From positions 1 through 64,000 of the forward strand of contig JAGVXH010000004.1 of the NCBI GenBank assembly GCA_018303845.1: DNA of 64,000 nt, read 5' to 3'. The notes beneath the pieces were generated by a model. The model had not been told where the DNA came from, did no database searches, and saw only the letters and a list, made by a program, of their open reading frames with translations. Shown here in pieces: positions 16,812 through 25,521 of this stretch (position 1 is the first letter of the stretch; every line of letters begins with the position of its first letter). Source of the stretch: Candidatus Pacearchaeota archaeon. Its GTDB lineage: Archaea; Nanobdellota; Nanobdellia; Pacearchaeales; GW2011-AR1. The translations under genes were made by a program, and so were the position numbers.

Positions 16812-18136
16812 AATCTCTTATAAGATTCCTTTGCAATAAATTCCAAGACAGGATGAATAACGTAATAGTCCACTCCTTCATCCAAATTCTGTTTCGAAGT
16901 CTTAACCATGCCACTGTCAGCCAACTGCAAAACACTTTCTACTAAAGCCTCAGATCGAGTAAACGGGTCATAAATTCTCGTAGGGTCGATATCCCCAAAA
17001 GGCAAAGGAAATTTTTTCTGGGAAATAATTTCTCCCTGATCAATTTCGGGCATCATAATAAATGAAGTACACCACCAGCCATCATTTGCCAAGGTAGAAT
17101 AATAAGGGCAAGTGCTTCCCCTGTATTCTGGAAGTTTCCCAGGATGAACATGAATTATTTTTTTCCCAGCATTAAATATTTCCTTAAGAATTCCTCTTCC
17201 AGAAAAAACAAAATAATCCTCACTTCTATTTCCAACTGCCTCAACAACATTTAGGTCATTGCAAGAATTAGCAATAACCACTTCATAAGGAATACCAGCG
17301 TCCTCAAGGGATTTCTTCTCCGAAATAGCAGGATTAAATAAAATGTCTGAAGAACTTTTTGGAAGGCTATCTAAATTCTCTGAAGGTTTATCTGGATCTT
17401 CTAGCAAAATTACATAATTAGGATAAAGACCATGCCTAATCAAATTCTGCAGATAAGCTTTAGACCTATGAGTAGCTTGTAAAAACATCCCAAGGTTTTC
17501 AACAACCCTTTTTTCACAATTTTCTTTTTTATTCTCAGGTTCCCCGCGTTCCAACTTAGAGACATCTCCCAAAACCAAATCAACTAATTCATTCTCTAAA
17601 ATCAAAGCTTTCTTTAAAACTAAATCCACGCCACTTCCAGTATCCCGTCTAGCTATAATAAAATCATTCAGCTTAAGCATTGTAGAAAGCGCTTGCAAGT
17701 ATCCCTTCCCCTTTCTCTTGGCATACATTCCTAGTACCAAAGAAAAATAACAATAATATCTCAATTCTTCTTCCTCTTTAGACAAATTAATAAAATTCTT
17801 GTCATAAGATTTCTTCAACACTTTTAAATCAGCTTTCTTAAGAATTCTAAAAAAATGCCTCAACTCCTCTTTGGAAAAATCATCCCCATTCTCCAGAACA
17901 AAATACAATTGAAAAATAATCCTCTTAATTTCAAATTCCCCCCCACTTTTCAACTCTTCCTCGCAATAAACCTCCTCATCAAAATCTCTAGTGACACCAT
18001 TTTCCAATTCATTAATAACTCTAGTTCTTTTATTTCTATATACTTCCAAAAAATCTTCACTAAAATCAACAAAACCATAAGTCCCCTTCAATGATTGTTT
18101 TTCTTTCAAATCCCACGGATAATCTGTTTCGTTCAT
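16808..18136 (-). CDS. Formyltransferase-domain protein (folate-dependent, sugar-type?)
   Basis: I place the start at the ATG at 18136, about 20-30 nt after a TATA box, rather than 18157, which falls in that box. The 442-aa protein has an uncharacterised N-terminal region of about 220 aa, then a Rossmann-like part. The methionyl-tRNA/sugar formyltransferase core follows: HVHPGKLPEYRG (from 329) and PEIDQGEII, with H331 and D366 matching the catalytic His and Asp. The usual catalytic Asn (in NxH) is His329 here. Divergent folD and the nearby SHMT fusion supply the formyl-folate such enzymes need. An N-formylated surface sugar is the simplest reading. Confidence 0.75.
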   Translation of the reverse strand: MNETDYPWDLKEKQSLKGTYGFVDFSEDFLEVYRNKRTRVINELENGVTRDFDEEVYCEEELKSGGEFEIKRIIFQLYFVLENGDDFSKEELRHFFRILKKADLKVLKKSYDKNFINLSKEEEELRYYCYFSLVLGMYAKRKGKGYLQALSTMLKLNDFIIARRDTGSGVDLVLKKALILENELVDLVLGDVSKLERGEPENKKENCEKRVVENLGMFLQATHRSKAYLQNLIRHGLYPNYVILLEDPDKPSENLDSLPKSSSDILFNPAISEKKSLEDAGIPYEVVIANSCNDLNVVEAVGNRSEDYFVFSGRGILKEIFNAGKKIIHVHPGKLPEYRGSTCPYYSTLANDGWWCTSFIMMPEIDQGEIISQKKFPLPFGDIDPTRIYDPFTRSEALVESVLQLADSGMVKTSKQNLDEGVDYYVIHPVLEFIAKESYKRF

Positions 18137-18154
18137 ATGTGTAATTATACTTAA

Positions 18155-18167
18155 CATTATTTAAGCC
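18155..18167 (-). promoter_or_regulatory. TATA box for the formyltransferase gene
   Basis: GGCTTAAATAATG on the minus strand stands 19-31 nt before the ATG at 18136 and overlaps the alternative start at 18157. Confidence 0.45.
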
Positions 18168-18190
18168 TTGTCCGTAGATTACATACTTAA

Positions 18191-18200
18191 TTATTTAAAC
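18191..18200 (+). promoter_or_regulatory. TATA box for folD
   Basis: TTATTTAAAC lies 21-30 nt before the folD ATG. Together with the box at 18155-18167 it forms a compact divergent promoter between formyltransferase and folD, which suggests shared control. Confidence 0.45.
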
Positions 18201-18220
18201 AATATCCAGCTTCTCTACTT

Positions 18221-19057
18221 ATGAACAACCATAAACTCCTAGAAGGAAACCCCCCATCTAAAAGAGTTCTAGCCCAAATAAAAAAAAACATTAAAGAAAA
18301 AAAACTAAGCATCTGTTTAGCAATTATTCTAATAGGAGATAATTCAGCATCTAAAAAATATATAGAAATGAAAATGGCAGCCTGCAAAGAAGTAGGGATA
18401 AAAACAAAGTTTCTAGATTACACAGAATTTAACGAAGAAGAAATTATAAAAAAAATTAAAAAACTAAACGAAGATAAAAAAATAACCGGAATACTAATCC
18501 AACTACCTCTATTAAAAGAACTGGACACGGAAAAAATAATAAATACCATCGACCCCAAAAAAGATGTAGACGGATTAACAAAAATAAACGAAAGAAATCT
18601 GGAAAGCGGAAAAGAAACATTAGCTCCAGCCACACCAAAAGGAATACTAAAACTTCTAGAAGGTTATGGCATAAAACTAGAAAATAAAAAAATAGTTTTA
18701 GTGGGCATGGGAAAACTTGTAGGATACCCATTATCGATAATGCTAAAGAATAGAAAGTTAAATTTTACAGCCTGCGACGAGTTCACAGAAAACACAAAAG
18801 AAAAAGTAAAGGAAGCAGATATCCTAATAACGGCAACAGGAATTCCTCATTTAATAAAAGAAGATTGGGTAAAGCAAGGATCCATTGTGGTAGATGTAGG
18901 GTATTCAAAATTAAACGGAAAAGTAGTAGGCGACGTAGATTTCGAAAACGTAAAAAATAAAACGTCTTTCATAACTCCAATATTCGGAGGAGTTGGACCA
19001 ATGACAATTGCAACATTAATAGAAAATTTATACAATATAAAAAATAATTTAATCTAA
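18221..19057 (+). CDS. folD: Methylenetetrahydrofolate dehydrogenase/cyclohydrolase FolD
   Basis: The 278-aa protein converts 5,10-methylene-THF to 10-formyl-THF. All FolD landmarks are visible: Y47-x3-K51 in KKYIEMKMAACKEVGI (catalytic Tyr and Lys), GILIQLPL, PKKDVDG, ATPKGILKLL, the nucleotide-binding GMGKLVGYP, and GGVGPMT at 256-262. Its partners lie on either side: the SHMT fusion converges with an 8-9 bp overlap, and the formyltransferase gene diverges. That grouping marks it as part of a dedicated formyl-group supply for the glycan locus. Confidence 0.95.
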   Translation: MNNHKLLEGNPPSKRVLAQIKKNIKEKKLSICLAIILIGDNSASKKYIEMKMAACKEVGIKTKFLDYTEFNEEEIIKKIKKLNEDKKITGILIQLPLLKELDTEKIINTIDPKKDVDGLTKINERNLESGKETLAPATPKGILKLLEGYGIKLENKKIVLVGMGKLVGYPLSIMLKNRKLNFTACDEFTENTKEKVKEADILITATGIPHLIKEDWVKQGSIVVDVGYSKLNGKVVGDVDFENVKNKTSFITPIFGGVGPMTIATLIENLYNIKNNLI

Positions 19058-21055
19058 AGGAAATTTTTTACAAAGCTCTATAACTTTTTTCTTAACTCTC
19101 TTCAAGACGTCTTCACTGTCATAATTTTCAAGAACATCCGCAATCATTCCAGCAATCTCTTTCATTTCATTCTCCTTCATCCCTCTAGTTGTAATAAATG
19201 GAGTACCAAGTCTAATCCCACTAGGGTTAAAGGGACTTCTAGTTTCTCCGGGAATCGTATTTTTATTAAGAGTTATGTTCGCAGAATCAAGCGCATTTTC
19301 AGCCTCTTTGCCCGCACACTTCATATTACTCAAATCAATAAGTATCAAATGATTATCAGTTCCTCCACTAACCAAACTTAAACCAAGTCTCTTCAATTCT
19401 TCAGCCAAAACTTTAGCATTTTTTACAACCTGATTGCCATATTCCTTAAAACTATCCGAAGAAGCTTCTCCTAAAGCAACTGCAATAGCAGCTGTAGTAT
19501 TATTGTGAGGACCGCCCTGAAGCCCGGGAAAAACAGCTTTATCTATCTGCTTAGCATACCTTTCTTTACACATAATCATAGCACCACGAGGACCTCTAAG
19601 TGTTTTATGAGTCGTTGTAGTTACAACATCCACAAACGGAAACGGAGAAGGATGATTCCCTGAAACAATCAGCCCAGCAACATGCGAAATATCTGCCATG
19701 CAAATAGCTCCAACCTCTTTAGAGATTTCAGCAAATTTCTCAAAGTCAATTTTTCTAGGATATGCGGTGGCGCCACAAACAATTATTTTAGGTTTTTCCT
19801 TCAATGCAAGAGCCCGAATTTTTTTATAATCTAAAAGACCAGTTTCAACATCTACCCCATAATGTACAAAATTATAAACCTGCCCAGTAAAACTAGCAAA
19901 ATGTCCATGTGTTAAATGCCCCCCTTCAGTCAAACTCATGCTCATAATTTTATCACCAGGTTTAACAAAAGCAGAATAAACTTCCAAGTTAGCAGGAGAG
20001 CCAGAATAAGGTTGAACATTCACGTGCTCTGCATTAAACAATTTCTTTGCTCTCTTAATTGCAAGTGTTTCAATTTTGTCAATAATCTTATTTCCACCAT
20101 AATATCTTTTCCCCGGATATCCTTCAGAATACTTATTCGTTAAAATGGAACCCATGGCCGTTAAGACAGCTTTGCTAACATAATTTTCCGAAGGAATAAG
20201 TTCAAGAGATTCTTCTAATCTCTCTTTTTCTTCATCAATCAATTTATCTATTTCCAAATCAGCATAAGAAAATTTTTCAATATTATAGAACCTTTCGAGA
20301 GTCCCCTCTTCCATCCATTTACACCCTAATTCATAATCCTCAACGGTATCAAACTCCATCCACCCTCGCTTTACCCGAACAGCTCTAACATCCAATCCCT
20401 TGTCTATTAATTCTTGCATAAAGTCAGTCATATAAGCCTTCTTAAAAGATTTAGAAGTATGCCAAGGAGTCTCCCATGATTCCTTAACTGCATTATCATA
20501 AATTTTTTCAATTATAGGGAGTGCGCCCCTGGAGAATTTTATCATCCCGACATACCGAGCATCCATATCTTTTTCAGGAGGGTTTGATACTCCAAGAGAA
20601 ATCATTTTATCATTCTCCCCAATAATAAAGCTTTCCGAATCTTCCTTCCAACTTCCAATTCTAGCAGTCCAATAATCCTTCCAATCCTCATCGCCAACAA
20701 TTCCAACATCAGCATCAGTTTCCATTAATTTCCTCAAAATTCTAGATTCAAATAAAACATCTCCATAAGAAAGAATAATATCATCATCAAACTCATCTCT
20801 AGCCTTAAATAATCCAACAACCATATGTGTATCATAATCAGTCTCATCAATATACCTAACTCCAGGAACCTGAATTTTTTCTGCAAGATGTTTCCTAACA
20901 ATAATAATATCATTAATCCCACAAGCACGAAAAGTCTCAACTTGCCTCTCAACCAAACTCTTCTCCGCAAATTCCAACATACATTTAGGAAGATTTTTGG
21001 TGTACTTCCCCAATCGAGTTCCCATCCCGCCAGCAAGAATTATAGCTTTAACCAT
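19049..21055 (-). CDS. Nucleotidyltransferase (Cj1416-like) fused to serine hydroxymethyltransferase
   Basis: The 668-aa fusion has an N-terminal nucleotidyltransferase (1-245) with LAGGMGTRLG (7-16), NLPKCMLEF, LSYGDVLFE and a late KRGWMEFDT. This is the phosphocholine-cytidylyltransferase/PEP-mutase-associated type that includes CTP:phosphoglutamine cytidylyltransferase Cj1416. Residues 255-668 are a full GlyA: ELIPSENYVS, GYPGKRYYGG, and THKTLRGPRG with the PLP lysine K484, then GGPHNNTTAA. GlyA makes 5,10-methylene-THF and glycine from serine. The start overlaps the C26 hydrolase gene by 16 bp. I know of no described protein with this architecture. Confidence 0.9.
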   Translation of the reverse strand: MVKAIILAGGMGTRLGKYTKNLPKCMLEFAEKSLVERQVETFRACGINDIIIVRKHLAEKIQVPGVRYIDETDYDTHMVVGLFKARDEFDDDIILSYGDVLFESRILRKLMETDADVGIVGDEDWKDYWTARIGSWKEDSESFIIGENDKMISLGVSNPPEKDMDARYVGMIKFSRGALPIIEKIYDNAVKESWETPWHTSKSFKKAYMTDFMQELIDKGLDVRAVRVKRGWMEFDTVEDYELGCKWMEEGTLERFYNIEKFSYADLEIDKLIDEEKERLEESLELIPSENYVSKAVLTAMGSILTNKYSEGYPGKRYYGGNKIIDKIETLAIKRAKKLFNAEHVNVQPYSGSPANLEVYSAFVKPGDKIMSMSLTEGGHLTHGHFASFTGQVYNFVHYGVDVETGLLDYKKIRALALKEKPKIIVCGATAYPRKIDFEKFAEISKEVGAICMADISHVAGLIVSGNHPSPFPFVDVVTTTTHKTLRGPRGAMIMCKERYAKQIDKAVFPGLQGGPHNNTTAAIAVALGEASSDSFKEYGNQVVKNAKVLAEELKRLGLSLVSGGTDNHLILIDLSNMKCAGKEAENALDSANITLNKNTIPGETRSPFNPSGIRLGTPFITTRGMKENEMKEIAGMIADVLENYDSEDVLKRVKKKVIELCKKFPLD

Positions 21056-21633
21056 TCCTTAGAACCCCCATTCTCTAAAAATTTATCAACCACCTTATCA
21101 TAAATTTTCTCATCTCTTTCAGGATGCCACATAATTCCAATAACTTTCTTGTCAGAGTGATAAATCCCCTCGATACTTCCATCTTCCCCAAGGGCGAAAA
21201 CTTTCAACCCCTTTCCTAGCCCAGATTTATGAAATCCAAGATCATGATAACTATTTACATTTTCTTTAGCCCCATTAATTTCAACATAATGGTTTTTGGC
21301 AACATGCCCCTCTATTCTCTCCAATTTCCCGCCAAAAAACAAATTAATAAATTGCATTCCCTTGCAAATTCCCAAAACAGGAATATTCTTATCTATGGCA
21401 GTTTGCAAAAGTTGCGTCTCTACATAATTTCTATTTTTAGAATCAGCCCCTCCAGATAGTATCAAAAAATCAGGATTCAATTCAAAATATTTCCCAACAT
21501 TTTTCATAGAATTTGGAATCGCAACAAGTATAACATCTTTTTTCCCAAAATAAGAAGAATAAGCCGACTCTAAAACATCAATGGAATTTCCAAAATTATT
21601 TTCTTCCTCTCGTTGACTTATCAAGGCTATCAT
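21040..21633 (-). CDS. Class I glutamine amidotransferase-like hydrolase (peptidase C26, Cj1417-like)
   Basis: The 197-aa protein has the triad of the gamma-glutamyl hydrolase family: C90 in LGICKGMQ, H170 and E172 in MWHPERD, plus the conserved NSYH at 127-130. In C. jejuni, the relative Cj1417 hydrolyses CDP-L-glutamine to cytidine diphosphoramidate and glutamate. Here it lies between the Cj1416-like fusion and the Cj1418-like kinase. A folate-polyglutamate or GABA-type hydrolase role is the alternative. A TATA box near 21650-21663 gives a leaderless start, and the fusion gene follows in the same operon. Confidence 0.87.
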   Translation of the reverse strand: MIALISQREEENNFGNSIDVLESAYSSYFGKKDVILVAIPNSMKNVGKYFELNPDFLILSGGADSKNRNYVETQLLQTAIDKNIPVLGICKGMQFINLFFGGKLERIEGHVAKNHYVEINGAKENVNSYHDLGFHKSGLGKGLKVFALGEDGSIEGIYHSDKKVIGIMWHPERDEKIYDKVVDKFLENGGSKEWLKL

Positions 21634-21646
21634 ATTATAAAAACCC

Positions 21647-21664
21647 CATAAATATATTTAAATC
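21647..21664 (-). promoter_or_regulatory. TATA box for the C26 hydrolase-NTase/GlyA operon
   Basis: The minus strand reads GATTTAAATATATTTATGG, an AT box 14-31 nt before the start at 21633. The kinase gene at 21679 ends just upstream, so the hydrolase and fusion genes can be transcribed on their own. Confidence 0.4.
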
Positions 21665-21678
21665 TTTATCAATCCCCA

Positions 21679-24039
21679 TCAAGCCCAAATCCTCCCACTC
21701 TCGCAATCCAGCGTCACCTTAGCCCCATCAATCAACTTATCATAAATAACCCCGCATCCAATAGCCGCAGGAAGCCCAAACTCTGCACACCGAATCGACA
21801 TATGAGAAGCAACTCCACCATATTTAGTGATAAGTCCAGCGATCCCCTTAGTAAAAATCCAGTCATATCCAGGATCCCCACTTTCAATCAAGACAATCTT
21901 ATTCTTTATGTGGAATTTCCTCTCATTCACGTTCTTTAAATTAACCACGTTCTTTGTTATCTTTTTATTGGTAATATAATTAGGCTTAGGAGAATATTCT
22001 TTAACAACATCCAAATCCTTTTCGGTAAAAATTATAGAAGGTAAAAATAACTTATCATTAATAGCTTTTCTTTTTTTATTCATAGAAATATTTCTTTTCC
22101 AATAATTCGTCAAGCCATTCCTATTTTTTATATTAGCAAAAATATCTTCAATAGAAAGAAAAGACATTTCTTTTCTCGTAAATCCCATTTCTTTACCCGC
22201 AATGGCAATTAGCTCAATAGCGTCACTCAAATTCTTTGTAAATTCAAATTTAGATAGTTCTCTAGCTTTAGTGGCATTCTCTATAAAATTAAATAAAAAT
22301 TTAGCATCAAACTTTAGGCCAGATTTTTTCAATGCAGCGTTAACACTACTCTCCGATTTTTTAGATAAACAAAATCTTTTGCTCTTCGCTTCTTGCATAT
22401 GAATACCATGACTAACTTCTAAGAGAGATTTGTTCTGGTCATATCTTTTGCTGGTTATATCATAAGTTCCAGGTCGCAAATGTCCATATTTTTTCAAGAA
22501 AGATTCTTCATCTAATTTCCCCTTTACTAGTTTATTAAAATCATTACTAAACTCTGTGGCAACAGTATTAATCGATTCAAAAAACGAATCAGCCTCTTCT
22601 CTAGAGAGGGCGCCCTCATCACAAAGAGACTTTAACAAAATTTTTCCAATAAACCCGAGTCTTGCAAGTCTAGAAAATTGTACAGTCCCATGTTCTTTGC
22701 ATTCATTTAATAAAATTTTAGCATAATCTAAAACCTGAAATACAATATCCTTTTCATAAATAATTTTTATTTTATTTCTAGTCTTAGATAAATCTTTAGA
22801 AGAGGAAATGTCATTTTCTATGTTTTTTTTAGAATTGATTATCAAAGAATTGGTAAGGCACATTAGGGCATTCTTTAATTCCCTAATCTCCTGTTCATTA
22901 AAATTTTTAGCACGCAAATTCTCAAATTTTTTCTCCAAAGAAAAATCATAACAAGTAAACAAAATATTGAATTCAACCTTATCCTGATATTCGGGATTAC
23001 TAGCCAGACTGTCCAAATAATAATTTACTAATTTTCTTCTCAATCCAGGAGAAATATCTTTTGGGACAAAAGAATTAAAGGTTCTTCTAACATCAACATA
23101 GGGTTTGTTTCCAAATAAATAAACTAATCTTCCATCTCCAACATCGTAATACCCTTGAGTCTGTCGAGCAATACTCCAAGCCCTTTCGGTTATAATATAA
23201 TTATAAAGAGAATAATCTAGTAATCCAGAAGAGTCCCCGATTATTTCAGCGGGATTCCAATCCGGCATATCTGCCAAAATTGTGTGATTACCCTCTAGCC
23301 CTTTAATTTTTTTATTTAATTTCCTAAAACCTTTCTTTATTTCCTCAATTTTTTTAAAATACACTTCATCCCCGAATTTAATATTTTTAGTAACAAGTGG
23401 CCTAGCTTGAAAAATTATAACATCAAAATTTTTATTAATTCCAAATTCTATATCTATAAGGCTAGAATTAAATAAATTCTCTATCTCCCTAACGGATTCA
23501 ATCAATTTGTCAAATATTTTGTTGCCTATTCTTTTGCAATTCCTTATAATTTTTATTGATTTATTTTCAATTCCAGATGTAACACTTTCGGTAGAGCCAC
23601 TAGAGTCATCATAATTAATAATATAATAAGGAGCTCCATTTTCACTTCCGCGAGTAAAAACAACCCCACTCATAATAATTTCTCCAGACTGATTTTGCAC
23701 TAAGACTTGATTAAAGGCACTTTGGGATTTTTTATTATGATAAGATTTTATGACTTTTACTATAGCTTCTTTAATTTCCCGAACATTTTGAGAATCTACA
23801 TTCAAAACAGAGTCAAAGAATCCAGCCATAGAACTCTCAGCAGTATCCTCGGAAATAGCCGAACTTCTAACAACTATCCTATCTCCAAATTTCTTTTTTA
23901 TGTGTTTTACTATACTTTCTGGATTATTTCTCCAAGCAGATTCACTAAAAAAAAACGAGGGCTCAATAATGGATTTCTTCAATCTTTTTTCCAATATCTT
24001 TAAGGTGTTGGCCTTAGTGGAAAACTTTTCATATTGCAT
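21679..24039 (-). CDS. PEP-synthase-like kinase, L-glutamine kinase (Cj1418-like)
   Basis: The 786-aa protein has an N-terminal ATP-grasp of the PEP synthase/PPDK type (1-215) with VRSSAISEDTAESSMAGF (57-74) and a late FQARPLV. A central linker of about 400 aa follows, then a C-terminal swivelling phospho-His domain with GGVASHMSIRCAEFGLPA, where H746 is the phosphoryl carrier. The PEP-binding barrel of PEP synthase is absent. This ATP-grasp, linker and phospho-His layout, and the size, match C. jejuni L-glutamine kinase, which makes L-glutamine phosphate on the amide nitrogen. The two adjacent genes match the next two steps. The substrate itself is inferred. Confidence 0.82.
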   Translation of the reverse strand: MQYEKFSTKANTLKILEKRLKKSIIEPSFFFSESAWRNNPESIVKHIKKKFGDRIVVRSSAISEDTAESSMAGFFDSVLNVDSQNVREIKEAIVKVIKSYHNKKSQSAFNQVLVQNQSGEIIMSGVVFTRGSENGAPYYIINYDDSSGSTESVTSGIENKSIKIIRNCKRIGNKIFDKLIESVREIENLFNSSLIDIEFGINKNFDVIIFQARPLVTKNIKFGDEVYFKKIEEIKKGFRKLNKKIKGLEGNHTILADMPDWNPAEIIGDSSGLLDYSLYNYIITERAWSIARQTQGYYDVGDGRLVYLFGNKPYVDVRRTFNSFVPKDISPGLRRKLVNYYLDSLASNPEYQDKVEFNILFTCYDFSLEKKFENLRAKNFNEQEIRELKNALMCLTNSLIINSKKNIENDISSSKDLSKTRNKIKIIYEKDIVFQVLDYAKILLNECKEHGTVQFSRLARLGFIGKILLKSLCDEGALSREEADSFFESINTVATEFSNDFNKLVKGKLDEESFLKKYGHLRPGTYDITSKRYDQNKSLLEVSHGIHMQEAKSKRFCLSKKSESSVNAALKKSGLKFDAKFLFNFIENATKARELSKFEFTKNLSDAIELIAIAGKEMGFTRKEMSFLSIEDIFANIKNRNGLTNYWKRNISMNKKRKAINDKLFLPSIIFTEKDLDVVKEYSPKPNYITNKKITKNVVNLKNVNERKFHIKNKIVLIESGDPGYDWIFTKGIAGLITKYGGVASHMSIRCAEFGLPAAIGCGVIYDKLIDGAKVTLDCESGRIWA

Positions 24040-24060
24040 TTAATAATTATGTATAATTAC

Positions 24061-24071
24061 TTTTTAAATAT
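24061..24071 (-). promoter_or_regulatory. TATA box for the glutamine-kinase-like gene
   Basis: ATATTTAAAAA on the minus strand lies 22-32 nt before the start at 24039, giving a leaderless transcript. Confidence 0.4.
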
Positions 24072-24135
24072 TATTATAATCAATTTTTTCATCAAAACTC
24101 CATAATCTTAAAAAACAGCAAATCCTAAAACATTT

Positions 24136-25521
24136 ATGAAAAAACCAAATATTATTTTTATAATGATTGACGCTCTAAGGGCAAGAAATTTAGGTTGTTA
24201 TGGATATGATAGAAATACCTCTCCAAATATAGATACGCTTTCAAAACAAGGAACAAGATTCACAAATGCATTTTCTACCAATAATTCTACTAATAAATCG
24301 TTGATGGCAATGCTTTCTGGAAGGCATATTCCACTAGACAAAGAAAAAAATATTTTAGTTACCAAGTCGGAATTAAATTCATTTTCAAACTCAGGCGGGA
24401 AATTCCTATCAGAAAGATTAAAAGAACATGGCTATAAAACTTATTGGTTAAATGATTTATACGGATGGCAAAAGAGAGGATTTGATTTTTATTTTTCAAA
24501 TAATAAAAAAAATCAACCCATATCCCTTTTTCAAAACATAAAAGATTCATCAAGATTAAGATCAGTGACAAGAACCTTTTTTCATTATATGCCTAAAAAA
24601 ATGTCAGACAATATAAAATTAAAATATGGAAGAAACAACGGAGAAATGGCAACGGAAAAAGCAATCCAAATAATTAAGGAAGAAAAAGATCCATTCTTTT
24701 TATGGATATATTACAATAGCCCACATATACCATATAATCCAAAGCAATTTACAAATAAATTTGTAGCACCAAAAACAAAGAATTATTTCTTTAAGGAACT
24801 AAAAAAGCACAAAATAAAAAAAGAAATGGTAGGATTTTTCAAAGGAGCATTCTCAAAATATGCAACATTTGAAGATATAATCGCAAGGTACGATTCAGCA
24901 ATTTATCATGATGATTATTTGATAGGGCAAGTAATAGAAGCACTAAAGGAAAAGGGGATTTTTGACAACACGTACATATTCCTATTCTCAGATCATGGAG
25001 AAAGTTTTGATACACAAAATGTGTTCTTTAGTCACCATGGATTATATGACGTATGCACAAATTTCCCACTTATAGTCACAGGTCCAACAATCCCAAAAAA
25101 TAAAATTAACGAGTCATTCGTAAAGCATGAAGATATGGTTCCGACAATTTTGGATTTATTAAAAATAAGATATTCTTCATTAGAGTTTGACGGCAATAAT
25201 CTTTTATCAAAAGAAAAATTAAGTTATACCACAGCAGAAGAAGCAGGTTATCAGAATAAGAGGTCGATAAGGACAAAGGACTTCAAATATATAGAACCAG
25301 TTTCAAAAGAAGATGTTGTCTGCGAACTTTGCAATGAAATTCACGGAGGAAAGTTAGAGCTTTATGATTTAAAAAAAGATCCTGAAGAAAAAAATAACAT
25401 AGCCAGCGAAGATACCAGCACACTTACTGAAATGAAAACTCTATTGGAAAAACATTTGAAAGAGGAAAAACAAATTAACGAAAGGAGAAGGATAGCACAT
25501 AAGTTGAAAAATTCTAATTAA
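24136..25521 (+). CDS. Alkaline-phosphatase-superfamily enzyme, Thr nucleophile type, copy 2
   Basis: The 461-aa protein has the N-terminal metal site IIFIMIDALRARNLGCYGY, a nucleophile segment TNKSLMAMLSG (52-62), FSDHGESF with the Asp-His pair (about 290-297), and a C-terminal LYDLKKDPEEKNN. T52 stands where sulfatases have the Cys of C-x-P-x-R, so it is not a formylglycine sulfatase. A phosphodiesterase or phospho-group transferase is more likely. It is distantly related to 15678-16811 and likewise sits beside a methyltransferase and an RHH-like/NodB-like pair. Near the phosphoramidate genes it is a candidate for transferring or removing the phosphoramidate. Confidence 0.85.
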   Translation: MKKPNIIFIMIDALRARNLGCYGYDRNTSPNIDTLSKQGTRFTNAFSTNNSTNKSLMAMLSGRHIPLDKEKNILVTKSELNSFSNSGGKFLSERLKEHGYKTYWLNDLYGWQKRGFDFYFSNNKKNQPISLFQNIKDSSRLRSVTRTFFHYMPKKMSDNIKLKYGRNNGEMATEKAIQIIKEEKDPFFLWIYYNSPHIPYNPKQFTNKFVAPKTKNYFFKELKKHKIKKEMVGFFKGAFSKYATFEDIIARYDSAIYHDDYLIGQVIEALKEKGIFDNTYIFLFSDHGESFDTQNVFFSHHGLYDVCTNFPLIVTGPTIPKNKINESFVKHEDMVPTILDLLKIRYSSLEFDGNNLLSKEKLSYTTAEEAGYQNKRSIRTKDFKYIEPVSKEDVVCELCNEIHGGKLELYDLKKDPEEKNNIASEDTSTLTEMKTLLEKHLKEEKQINERRRIAHKLKNSN

